DNA of 64,000 bases from Diadema setosum (taxonomy: Eukaryota > Echinodermata > Echinoidea > Diadematoida > Diadematidae): assembly GCA_033980235.1 (NCBI GenBank), contig CM067072.1, positions 27,248,192 to 27,312,191 of the forward strand. The letters run 5' to 3'. The number at the start of each line of letters is the position of its first letter. Positions within the stretch are counted from its first letter, which is position 1. The translations under genes were made by a program, and so were the position numbers. Under the pieces are notes generated by a model that made no database searches, was not told where the DNA came from, and saw only the letters and a list, made by a program, of their open reading frames with translations. Of this stretch, positions 13,051 through 24,800 are shown one piece after another.

Positions 13051-13663
13051 ATAAACACATAACTCGTGGGATGACAACTTAGTCTCAAGACTTTACTTAC
13101 TAAAGTCTGTAAATTATCCAGAACTTAGTCTTAATAGACTAAATTTCCTTTTAATTATCGGCACCCACACAAAGGTTTAACCTAGCTCCCATGCCAAGGT
13201 TCGACCATGCCCAAACTTGCAAAAGCATCCAAGTTTCTACATGCAGCAGGCGGTCAAATTCTGGACGGCATGCATTAAATATCAATTGAGGGGGTACGCT
13301 ACACTTAAGTGCGCGGTTCTGCAACCAGCCCGAATGCAAAGCGTTTGCTCCCACACAGTACAACTGTGTTAAGGAGCGCCCCGGGGTTAGCCTACACTTA
13401 ACTGCGACCAGCCCCAACGTGCAGCGTTGGGGCTGCGCCGTTTTCGCATTCAGATCTTAATGTTGTACAAAACGGGTGCCGTTGCGGCGCTATATTTCCT
13501 TAATTTTTCAACAAAAACTACTAGGAATACTTACATGGGTCGATTAAACCTAAATGATTCAAATCGGCGACTTTTTGATGCATTTCGTTGCTTATGATGC
13601 AGAAAATGTTGTCTTATAAGGCGAATTGTCTTCACCTCGCAGATGCTCACTAACGTTGCATGC

Positions 13664-13784
13664 TAGCCTTTGGCAGGGCCCTCTCGCTGTAACGGCGAGC
13701 GAACGGACGAGCGAAGCGAGTCGCGCTACCTTACTCGGCTGGGCTCTCTACACCACGCAGCGAGAGGGCCTTGACAAAAGGCTA
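13664..13784. mobile_element. Short fold-back element
   Basis: TAGCCTTTGGCAGGGCCCTC at the left and its near-inverse, ending AAAAGGCTA, at the right, both with an inner CTCTCGCTG/CAGCGAGAG pair. The loop contains a GCGAGC-rich stretch. It sits in the GC-rich HEATR1-WDR70 spacer. Confidence 0.5.
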
Positions 13785-14769
13785 CGTATTACTCGCTACA
13801 TGCGCAGATGCTTACTAATGGATATACACGTTCAAAATGGTAGCACGGCTCTCCCACTAGGGCAGGCCGCTTACTCCTAAAAAATGTGGAAAATTTTGCA
13901 GTTTTCAGATAAATTCGTGAAAAGAACCAAGGCAATGGGGTAATGTGTATTTCATTTTTTATTGTCACTGTGTTTATGATAGAAATTTACCCATGATTTA
14001 CTCGTGAAGTCGCCGTATGTGGCAATAGGGAGTTGTTTGTGGTTCTCACTTTAGCGAAACTGCGAGGTAGCCGCCAGGACCCCGCCGCATAGCGGCGCGG
14101 TCTCCGGGGCTAGCCTACACTGTACACAATATTGCATCTTGGTAGGCCCTACAATTCTAAACTTTACACGGCCATGGCATGGGCATGGTAACCGCACCAG
14201 CGACACCAACCCGTACCGAGTAGGGGTTGCATGGCCTACAGCTATTGAAGAAACACCTGATATGGCTTAGCATTTTGGTGACCAGAGACCAAAATACAGG
14301 GTTTTTCACTGAAAATCATAGCCGTACTGTTAGATAAGATACTTACAATCAGAGCCGCCGAAATCAATTTACAATACATTCTGTTTTACGAGCCCAGTGA
14401 AAGATTTTATCCGAGGTTTTAGTCCTTTCGCACTTCATATCGTAGTACTTACACAGCGCATGTGCCAACAGCCTAGCCTTGCTGTCCATCAGGTATGGAT
14501 AAAACGTAGCACATGTGTGGAAAAAAAACCAGGACAGCTTGCCGAGAACTGAAATGAATATTCATTCGCGCATGTGCAGATCATTTTATTTACGTGAAAT
14601 GTTCAAGATGGTGATTCACATCTCGCGGAGATGGTCTCAAAGATGACGATTAATCTTGTATTCAATTCAGAGGTAATATTTAAATGGTGAGTGATACATA
14701 TTTGCCTGGATCTATAATATTCAACAATATGGTATTACAACATGTGACTTTTCATTATGAATCCAAGCT

Positions 14770-14969
14770 TCAAGTTCAAGTGTCGTTTTGAACGATGAGT
14801 TGTTTACTGAACTGCAAGCATCGCAGTGCACTGGATTCCTCCAGAAATTGCATATTACAAATCTTCGGGGTGCTGTTCTGGTTACTGCAGCGCCCTGCGC
14901 TGGGGTTAGGGCATGGGAGCCAGAGCAACATCCCCACAAGAAGAGTTTAGCAAGGACAAGGACAGGTAA
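14770..14969 (+). other. Open segment ending at a GT donor, possible unassigned exon
   Basis: One frame is open across the segment and reads ...ELFTELQASQCTGFLQKLH..., ending in GGACAG followed by GTAAAA. There is no family match that I recognise and no partner exon was found. It could be the 5' end of an unknown transcript or chance. Confidence 0.12.
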
Positions 14970-15399
14970 AAAATTACTCTAAGTTGAAGCTTTTTTGGAC
15001 AAGTAACTTGTTAAATAAATTATTCATATAGGGACCTAACTAAGCTAACTTATGTCTTTATGACCATGAATACAGTATCTGTAAGGCATGTTAGACAAAG
15101 TACACACGTCTAAGTAGGACCCTAAAATTTCTAATTGTTACATGTTAATTATACTGATTGGTGATATGTAACATAGACTTTTAACTTTTGTTGCTACATG
15201 ATAGCGGATGTTAGGCCTGTTGGGTATAGAGTATAGATAATAGATCTAGGGCTCTAAACTGTTATTCATATTGTTATTGAATAGAGTGCAGACTAAACCT
15301 ACAAAAACTTCTACATGTGGGACTAGGCAAAACAACATCGCCTTCAAGATCTAGATCCAAAATTGTTTTATAACAAATTGGTTTACTGAAGAAGTAGAT

Positions 15400-15828
15400 G
15401 ATCCACGCTATTACGGTAATCATTAAGAAATACGATTTCTAAAACGTTGTTAAAGATATACCGTGTATCGTTCAGCAGGACATCAATTCTCGTAACCGTG
15501 GTCGACACGGTCGTGTAAGTTCCACACAACACGTGCTTACGCCTCGTCAGACGCATCGCATTGCACACCGGCACGGTACCGCACGGTATACAGTACCGCA
15601 TCGATCGCATGCACGATTAGTGAACAATCCTGAATGGATCGGTCCGTGTAGTCCGAGTCGTACGCATTGGCGTTTCTACTCTACTGGCGTTCTGGTTGAG
15701 ATGCGCTGGCGTGTACGTGTATGTAGTAAGTTTTGTCAAGTAGGAAAGCGTGAAGAGCAGAGAGTCCTGTGCTGTGCTGTGTTGAGGAGCTGAGCTGTAG
15801 AAAGCTAGAATCTGTCTCCAAGTTGAAG
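15400..15828 (+). promoter_or_regulatory. CpG-rich promoter region and 5'UTR of WDR70
   Basis: The stretch before the WDR70 ATG is enriched in CpG (GTCGACACGGTCG, CGCATCGATCGCATGCACG) against an AT-rich background. It ends in a short leader, AGTTGAAG, before the start codon. No TATA box is evident. The transcription start site is not determinable from sequence alone. Confidence 0.4.
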
Positions 15829-18800
15829 ATGGACGACGATCTTGAAGAAATGCGAGCTCTTAGAGGTAATGTTATTTTATTATGGTAAAATTAGTCTTTT
15901 TTATTTTATTGTGCTGTCGCCGCCGCGTCGCTCGTGATCACTTGATAATGATATTTCTTTATTTATTTTGTTGTTAATGCCGGTAGGCCTAATTAATGTT
16001 CATACTTATGTCATTGCCTTGAAGCAGCAACCTTTTAGGTCTAACCTGTTAACCTTGAACCTTGAACCTTGAAGATATAATCCCGATGGCAGCTTGTCCA
16101 TAAAGCTAAACTGGGATGGGTGTGCGGCAGTAGGTGACAGTGTAAGAAGAGTGGGTGACAGTGTAAAGTTGTATGTACAATAAAAGGGGTGACTGTGCAA
16201 GTAAAATCCAGGGCTGGGTTTAGAGTAGCCTGGAGCCCACAGGAGGCTGCATCCCTCCGATAACAGGTAGGGCGGCCTCCTGGAAAGCAGCAATTGACGG
16301 TGCTGTGACTGCAAGAAGAGGTAGGTGATTCCAGATCCTGATTGTGCGGGGGTAGAAAGAGTATTTGTAAGCATCGATGGTTGCTGCAGGAACTTCATAC
16401 TTCAGAAGGTGACTGTGTCTGCCGAGATATTTAGCCGGGGTTATGTACACTGGAAGTAGTATATTGACATGGTGGTAGTGAATCTTGAAGAACATGGTGC
16501 ACTGTGCAAGAAGTCTGCGGGTGTGTAAAGTGTCCCATCCCAGCTTTTTCACAAGTTCTGTAGCAGAGGTGTTTCTGCGATAGTCATGGTGGACAAATCT
16601 GGCTGCAGCTTTCTGTACTTTCTCCAAGCCTTCAACTGCTCCTGCCGAGTTGGGGTTCCAAGCTTCCGAGCCATACTCTAGTTGGGAACGAATCAGTGCT
16701 TGGTAGGCTTGACGCTTGATGTCTTTAGAACTGGGTGACAGTGTTCTGCGCAGAAGACCAAGGGTTTTGTTGGCTTTGTGTATTATTTGCTGGCAGTGGG
16801 CATTCCATTTTAATTTAGCAGTTATGATGACGCCAAGGTATTTGTACTGTTGAACTCGTGGTATGGATTCGTTGAAAAGCGTGTAATCAGCTATGATTGG
16901 GTTGCGCTTGTTGGTGATGGTGAGAGCAGCACATTTCTTGATGTTAAAGCCCATCAACCACTTGGATGACCAATCTGCTAGTTTGTTGAGATCGTTTTGG
17001 AGGATGTATGAGTCAGGTGTAGAGTTGATGTTAACACTCTTTTTTTTTTCTTTCTCAGGTTTCATTCGCAGTTTATTTCATGATTCCATTAAGCAGTGCA
17101 ACAAGCAGTGCAGTGTAACATTAAAATTTTACATTAGTCATTACTAACAAGCAGTGTGACAGCTAAATTAATGCCGAGCAAACTCCAATCACTGCCAATG
17201 CAATGGCCACAACAAAGCACAACACAAGTTCTACTGCACAGGAACGCAAGGCACAGCTCAGACAGTCCTTGACCAGTTGACCGAAAGATCGATCTGTAGA
17301 CTATCTGGTCGTCAGGGATATGTTACGCGGAGACTGTCTGGCTTCACCATGTTCACTGAGGAGAGCTGTAAATGTCAAAAATGATTTTTTTTTTTTTTTT
17401 TTTTTTTTTAAAAGCTCCTCCAGACGGACAGATTTTTCTGTCTAATTAAGATGGTGCAAGATGCTGACAAGTGACGATGCACCATCATCAACCAGACATT
17501 CCTGATCCCGGTAGCAAAATCACCTGTGGCAATTCTATATAAATTTACCTAAGTTGTTTGGCTTTTGCACAGACTCTTGTCTATCAGGCTCAGAGATTCT
17601 TCTTTCCAGAGCAGAGGCTGTCAATAATAGTAGACTCCAGGTTTGAAACACCCTACAGCTAGCTGTCAGAAGAAATAGTTACCACCTCCTCTGCAAACCT
17701 CTCCAAGCAGGAGGTGCAGAGCATCCTGCTTCGATTAATAGAGGAGCATTGTTTCTAGCCGCACATGATGTAGAATTTAGAAATGCTTTGGAAAGTTACT
17801 GTATATACATACCACACCAGACCTGCCAAATAGTATGACTGTACACTGTAATTGTGGACTGTCTGTACTTTCCAAACAGAAGAAGGAGGAGAAGAAGAAG
17901 AAAGACAATGGGACTAGAACAGTGGCAAGACGGCCAAAACCAAAAGGGTCTTAATGCAATAGGCTCATTTATATTTTTACGTGCTGACTGGTATTCATGG
18001 TTGTAATAAGCTGAGATCGAGTAAAAGTAGAAAAAACAAAACCGTAGGTTAAACAATTGTGTTTTGTTGTTGAACCTTTCTTTACATCAGTTGTTTTAGC
18101 TTTTAAGTTTAAGAAGGATCAAGTATCATTCAAAGGAGCAACTGGAGGTCTCAACAGAAGGATTGGCTACCTTATGACTAATTTTACAATACTTCATAGA
18201 TTATCATTGAGTATACATGTATGTAAAAATGGTAAAGAGCTTGGAAGGAGACATAGCGCAGACATACAATATGTGATCTACATCATGTCCGTTTTTGCCC
18301 ACCCTACCATTTACCAGAATGCAGCAACAGTTTGGCAATTACAGCTGTATTCTTGTATTGGCATCAAGTGAGCAATGCACTGTGCTCCAGAATGTCATGA
18401 AGTAGTCTGGCTCTAAAATTGCATTGTCATATAATTTGTCTCTGTTTTTGTCTTCTTCTTCTTCTTCTTCTTCTTCTTCTTCTTCTTCTTCTTCTTCTGT
18501 CCTTTCAAGGTGGTATTCAGTTTTTTGCATGCTGTTATTAATGCATCTTAATTTTATATGTTACAGAATTACATGTATCCAAATTTCTTTTGAACCCAGT
18601 TTACATACTAGAGGGCAGTTTGTGTTAAAAAAAATAGCAAAGTATGTACCATAACCATAGTAACAGGGAATTTTTTATTATCTTATGTATGCAGCTGCAC
18701 GTCTTGAACGAGAAAAGAAGGCATCAATGAGCCAGTCTGTCAGCAAGCAGAACATCAGTTCCACATCAAATACCAAACCACAAGAAGACCCTCCTGAAAT

Positions 18801-21800
18801 GGACATGGCACAAGTGATGGGATTTTCTGGCTTTGGTAAGAAGAAAAAAAAATGAATAGGTTTAAAAAAAAAAAGAAATAGAAAGCAATTAGTGATGTCA
18901 TGATGAGTGATGTTGGTGTTGTTTTAGCAAAGTAATACTTGTCAAACAAACTGTAGCAAGAAATGTATAAAACTTTTTACTTCATGTAATTGTTTAAAAA
19001 GAAAATAAAATATGTTCACATTTTCATTGTATGTAATAAGTGAAATAAGGGAAAGCATTTTCTGCATCATATAGTTCGTGATATGCAACTTTTTAATACC
19101 TCTTTTGCTATTTCATATTGGTTTTCTTCATTCTCTTCACAGTATTGTAACTGAATTTGACTCGCATCACACATGCATGCACTCAAGTTTACATGTATGA
19201 TTTTAAAACTATTCCATCCTCTCTGTCTCTTTCTGTCTCCCTTTGCATTGTTATCTCTCTTTTTCATTTCTCTTTTCCATGACTAACTTTCAAATGTAAG
19301 AAGAGCATCAAACAACAGTAGCTCAGTAGCTATAAGATATAATGAAGGACACAAAGTGATATAAAAACATAAACCAGTTTCTGAGAGCAGAAAATTGTCG
19401 TAATCCAAGTCCCAGAGCTTTTTCAGCTTACGGTGGCATGACAAATATTCATGACATGCAGATAAAAATGAGAAATCTAAACATGTGCTTTTCCTGTCTT
19501 TAGGAGCATTTGGAACTCAATTTGTAATCTCAAGGTCAACCTGTCTATGCAAGATTTGATAGATTTCATGTGTCTGTTGTTTTTGATGGATGCTGTCTAG
19601 GCAAGAAAGCAGCCAAGACTTTTGACTTCAACAAGATGTTTGAACAGACGAGAAGAACCGCCCAGGAGATGTCAAAGAAGAAATCGTCAAGAGACAGCGA
19701 TGACGATGAGGATGATGATCAGATCCACCGACAGCAACCCTCGTCATCAACGAAGAAGTCCAACAAGAACACATCAGATGATGATGACAATGATGACGAC
19801 ATGATTGGTAAGATTTGTGCAAAGGTGTGCTATTTCATTTTTTGACAGTAGAAGGCAGAATCGGGATAATATGCAGATGTTTAAATCCTCATGAAAATGA
19901 GATACTGTGTATATACTGTTATCTCCAGTATGGTCCTCAAGAATGTGATCATTTGGCTTATGTTGTTAAGTAATCAATTGAAGCTCAGTACAGAGTACCT
20001 GAAGTTATATTCTTGTATAGATTGAACTTGATATGATATCGTGAAGTTTATTTTCCCATTTTGGATATCACAGATTTTATTATGTACAAGTTTCTTTTGT
20101 TATTATGTATACTATGACAGGGCCTCCACTGCCGCCTGGCTTTGGCAAGCCTTCTACCTCCAAGAAACCCTCTGCTAATGTTGATAGTGAGGATGATGAT
20201 GACGATGAAGATGATGATGAAGAAGATGAGGATGACCTGGTAAGAATGTATCCAGTATTCATGTCAGGTGTTACAAATTCATTGAAACAATTTCTGGTAT
20301 AGCATCAGTGCATATTATGTCTTTTACAGTGCAGTCTTCATTGTATATAAACAGGGCTGCACACTAACCCATTTTTTCTACTGGTCCAACCTGTCTGTTG
20401 GACCAGTATATGCCCAGTTTTTCCATCTTTTACTGGTCCATTCCTGAAAAAAAGTTACTGGTCCAACCGTGATTTTTATTGGTCAGGGACCGTCGGACCA
20501 ATGCTAGTGTGCAGCATTGATATAAAGGTATTTCTTGTTATATGTGTCAGGCAATTTGAAAACACTAGATTGTAATACAATTTGAGAACACTCCTGGACC
20601 CATTTCATCATAAAGGATTTTACAATCATTATGAGTTGAAATTATTGCACTTACTGCTGCAGTATGCATTCATCACCATTAGTGGTTTGTTTCCTGGTTG
20701 TAACTGTACGTTTGTAGCCTGTATTAATTGTAAACCTCTTTATGAAACTGGCCATAGATTTAAACAGGTATTAATTTTTTTTTTCTCTCTGCCAAAGAAC
20801 TGGATAATAATGGAGGAAATCTACTATTGTTTGGATATTGAAATACTATTTCTTGAAACAAGTTTATAATATAGGGTTCAACATTATCTTTTTGTCTGCT
20901 TGCCCAGTCGGGCCATTAAATTCTATAAATCTGAAATTATGGGGTCCCCCAAAAAGATAAGAAGTGGCCCGAAATAAAAGCAAAAACGACAATCCATTTT
21001 GAATCTTAGTTGCTGATTGGGCAACCAAAACTTAGATTTAGTGCCAAGACATCAATTTTTAGTGGGCCCGGGTCACCAGGCCATCGCTAATATCAAATCC
21101 TGTCTAATATGTTTAGATTTGAAAAAAGTATGTTGAAGAATATGTTATTATTTTTTTAATGCCAATCAATCTCCTTTTGTCTGTATTGCAGCCTCCAGAA
21201 AAGAAGATCCCAGCAACACATGAAATAGTTTTGAATCACGGCCATAAGTCTGTAAGTATTCCCAGCTTTGTAACCATAATTATGTTACTTCACTGTGCAT
21301 TATAGTCAAATGACTCAATACAATACTGAAAGCAATTCAGAGCAAGAAGCTTTATTGTGCTATTTGCTTATTTACTTATTTGTCATTTATGAATTTTGCA
21401 GACTGCTTGTCCACCCTTCCTTAATATAATACATAAACTGTGTCTTGTGTTCATGATAATTTAAGAGGTTTTTTTTTTTAATTGATTTATATTTTCATGC
21501 TGGATGCATAAGAATTGATGAATTATTATGTATCACACTGTTTGTGTATGAGGTCAAATGACAGATGGCATTTATTGTCACAGATTTACAGTAATGTCCC
21601 AAAATACCACTTGTGAGGTTAAAATAATATGTTTGGTGGTTTTCCAGTGCTTACATAATTCTGCTCCTAAACATTCATCACATATGTTCCACTCTCCCCA
21701 CCATTCATATTATGAATTGTGCTCTTCCATGGATAACACTGTGCTCCAGGCACCACACTTGGTGAACATGGTATCTCATTTGTAGGTGCACTTTATGGAA

Positions 21801-24800
21801 TACATTGCCAAGGGACCTTGCTCATCACCCCCAGTATCTCTTCTCAAAAAGAATCTTTAAAAATTGTATATTGGTACTTGTTTTGCAATATGTGAATCTC
21901 AAATTAGCTGTAATAGCCTCGTTAGAACCAAAATCAAAGTTTGACATATGCATGTAAGCCAGCGGGTAATGTTGGCCAACTTCAGAGAACTTGTTTATAG
22001 TGAGCTTTGAAACATGTTCCATCATCTAAACTCAACCTTGAAATACTTCTTCCAAAATGTGCTTCTCAAATGATGATTTACCAGTGTTTGACCACGCCAA
22101 CACTCTGGATACATTAAAAATTAGCTTTAAAAAAAATTTCTTCCAAGAGATTTCTATTTGTCAGTCTGGAATATTTCTATCTTCTAAAGGCATACACGTA
22201 TAACTTGTTAACTTTCCATCCTGGTCTCTTTGTGCTCACTAGGTATCCGCTGTAGCTCTGGATCCATCTGGTTCGAGGCTGGTGACCGGAGGCTATGACT
22301 TTGATGTCCGCTTTTGGGACTTTGCCGCCATGGATGCATCCCTCAACTCCTTCAGGTCATTCCAGCCATTCGAAAGGTATTTTGGTGCAACACAGTGTTA
22401 ACATTAAGTCAGCACATGCACATGTAGCTGGTTTGAGTGTTTGCTCCCCTGTGGCTGCATGCAGTGGAGATAATTTTGTTGAGGTATGTCCACATTCAGA
22501 ATGAAACATATCCTTGTTATATGTATGTATATGTATATGGCATTATCATACTAAACAAGCAGCATCAGATGAGTAAAAATTGAGGAAAAAAATTGCAAAG
22601 AAATTATCAAAAGGACCATTGTGATGATAGTGTTGGTAAATGGTCTCTCATAGTATCATGATTTCACCTGAAAAAAAAAAAAAAAGCTTTTGCATATGGA
22701 ATTAATTATGATTATTATGCACTCTATAATTAAAAATATTACTATTATTATCATGTCATACGGTCACAGTATACCTATCTCATTTCTTCTCTCCCCCTCT
22801 ATCCTTTCAATGATTCTTGTGCACTCATCAAATCTCACTCTGAACAGCCATCAGATCAGAAGTCTTCAGTACAGCATCACTGGTGACAGCATCCTCATGG
22901 CTGCAGCAAAGCCACAGGTCAAGGTCGTTGACCGGGATGGCTTTGAGGTCATGGAGACCGTGAGGGGTGACCAGTACATTGTAGACATGAGCAATACAAA
23001 GGTGAGAGGAAGAAGGAAAAGGATGTGGAAAATTCAGTGATGATGATGATGATGGTGATGGTGATTATGATGATGATGATATTTATGATGAAACTGATGA
23101 TGATAATGATTGGTGATGATGATGATGATTTTGATAATGATGGTGATTGTGATGATGGTGGTGATGGTGATGATGATAGTGATGATGGTAATGCCGTTGA
23201 AGTGATTGTGATGGCAGTTTTGAATGTTATGTTAATAATAATTTTTTGATAATGACTTTAACTGAGAGACTGACTAATCAATACCACATTATAAATGCTT
23301 TGAATATTTGTGACATGTTAGAGGTATACCAATGAGCACATTTTATGACTTACCTATCAATATGACTGGGACAAAACATTTACAACTTTGACAGATCATA
23401 GAATTGCAAGAAACAGATTGCAAACTGATTTTGCCAGTCATTACTTTTTAAACATTTGTCTCCCCACAGAGAAAAATTAAAAGCTGTTTCCATTTGGGAA
23501 CAAATAATTGCAGTGTCTGAAGCAAATTTATCTTTTGTTTGCTTTGTTGTTATTTTGTTTTGCAGGGTCATGTATCCATGGTAAATGGAGCTTGTTGGAA
23601 TCCTAAAGTTAAGGAGGAATTCATCACATGTGCAAATGATAGGTGAGTAGTAGGGTTTATTTTATGTTGCTTTAAATTTCAGTCCCCATAACCCATCAGT
23701 TGTGAGAAAATGTATGGTATGTATTTGAATAAATTCGGAGTAAGTTTTAATGAGGTTACAACAGAAAACACACCAAGATATATTAAATCAGTCCATGCCC
23801 CACTGTGTTTCAGTAAGCTAGTGACATTTGTGGCTTGCAAGCAGGGCTACTCGTGCTCAATTCAAATTTTGTAAGAAAAATCCACACTAATCTTCAACTA
23901 CACATGTGTTATATGTCAGCATCTCTGTAAATTTGCTCATGATCTGATGATCATGTCTGTTTTTACATGTAATTTGTTTTGAATATGTTCATTTACCTTT
24001 GAATGTTGTTGTTGTTTTTCAGGATAATTAAATAAGGAATGAGGAAATATACAACTGAACTGAAGTCAGAGTAATGTAAGGCAATGCTACATATATAAAT
24101 GAAATCTCTGATGATGGCATAGATGTTACACTATGTGATGCTCACTGCCCATTTAACAGATCTAGGTAACTTTCTATCAAACCAGGGAGGTGGTCTTTCT
24201 TCCACCTCCCTGATCAAACTTTACCTCGGGCAATGTGCCATTACTGTAGGTAAGGCTTGTTGTTGTGTATACCAGATACTCATGGCTTAATACATATCAT
24301 CACTTTCTCTGCGTACACATGCATGGGGGCAGCACTGTACGGGTGTGGGACCTGAACAAGCCCTGGAAGCAGTTACAGGTCATCAAGTTCAAAGGTCAAG
24401 GTGGCAAGAGGACCAACCCAATGTGCTGTGCATTCAGCCGAGATGCCAAGCTCATAGCAGCAGCCTGTCAAGATGGGAGTCTACAGCTGTGGGACATGAA
24501 GAGACCACTGGTGGGTAATCTTTTCTTCTTTTTTTTTCCTTCTTCCTTCTGTGCCTCGTTCTATTTATTTTTTATTTTTTTCCCAAGATACCGAGAACCA
24601 CACAAATTCTTTTTCTTTTGACTTTTTAAAACTGGCAGTGATATATTCGTAGAAATAATGCATTTGTGGGATGTGTATTTTGCCTGTGAACAAACCCTTT
24701 CTAGCATTAATGTTTTTCATTAAACAGCACATGATATAGAGATAGCTCAAGAGGTATGATAAGCACTTGTACAAACACTCCTTTATCCACATTTTTTTCT

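Larger units (their letters stand above)
12124..15828. other. Divergent intergenic region between HEATR1 and WDR70
   Basis: This region holds the HEATR1 5'UTR splice acceptor (~12172), an inverted-repeat element at 12271-13050, and GC-rich segments at 13290-13450 and 14050-14120 that share a 'gggctagcctacact'-type sequence. There is a small fold-back element at 13664-13784. The WDR70 promoter is at the right end. From 14130 to 14700 and from 15000 to 15400 I see nothing recognisable. The unknown first exon of HEATR1 must lie here. Confidence 0.5.

Noticed and set aside
17160..17770. Stretches resembling broken coding sequence (possible transposase remnant)
   Set aside because: Fragments have stops in every frame and I could not match them to a family.
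18339..18654. Glu-rich and Ser-rich frames in WDR70 intron 1
   Set aside because: Produced by the (TTC)n microsatellite.
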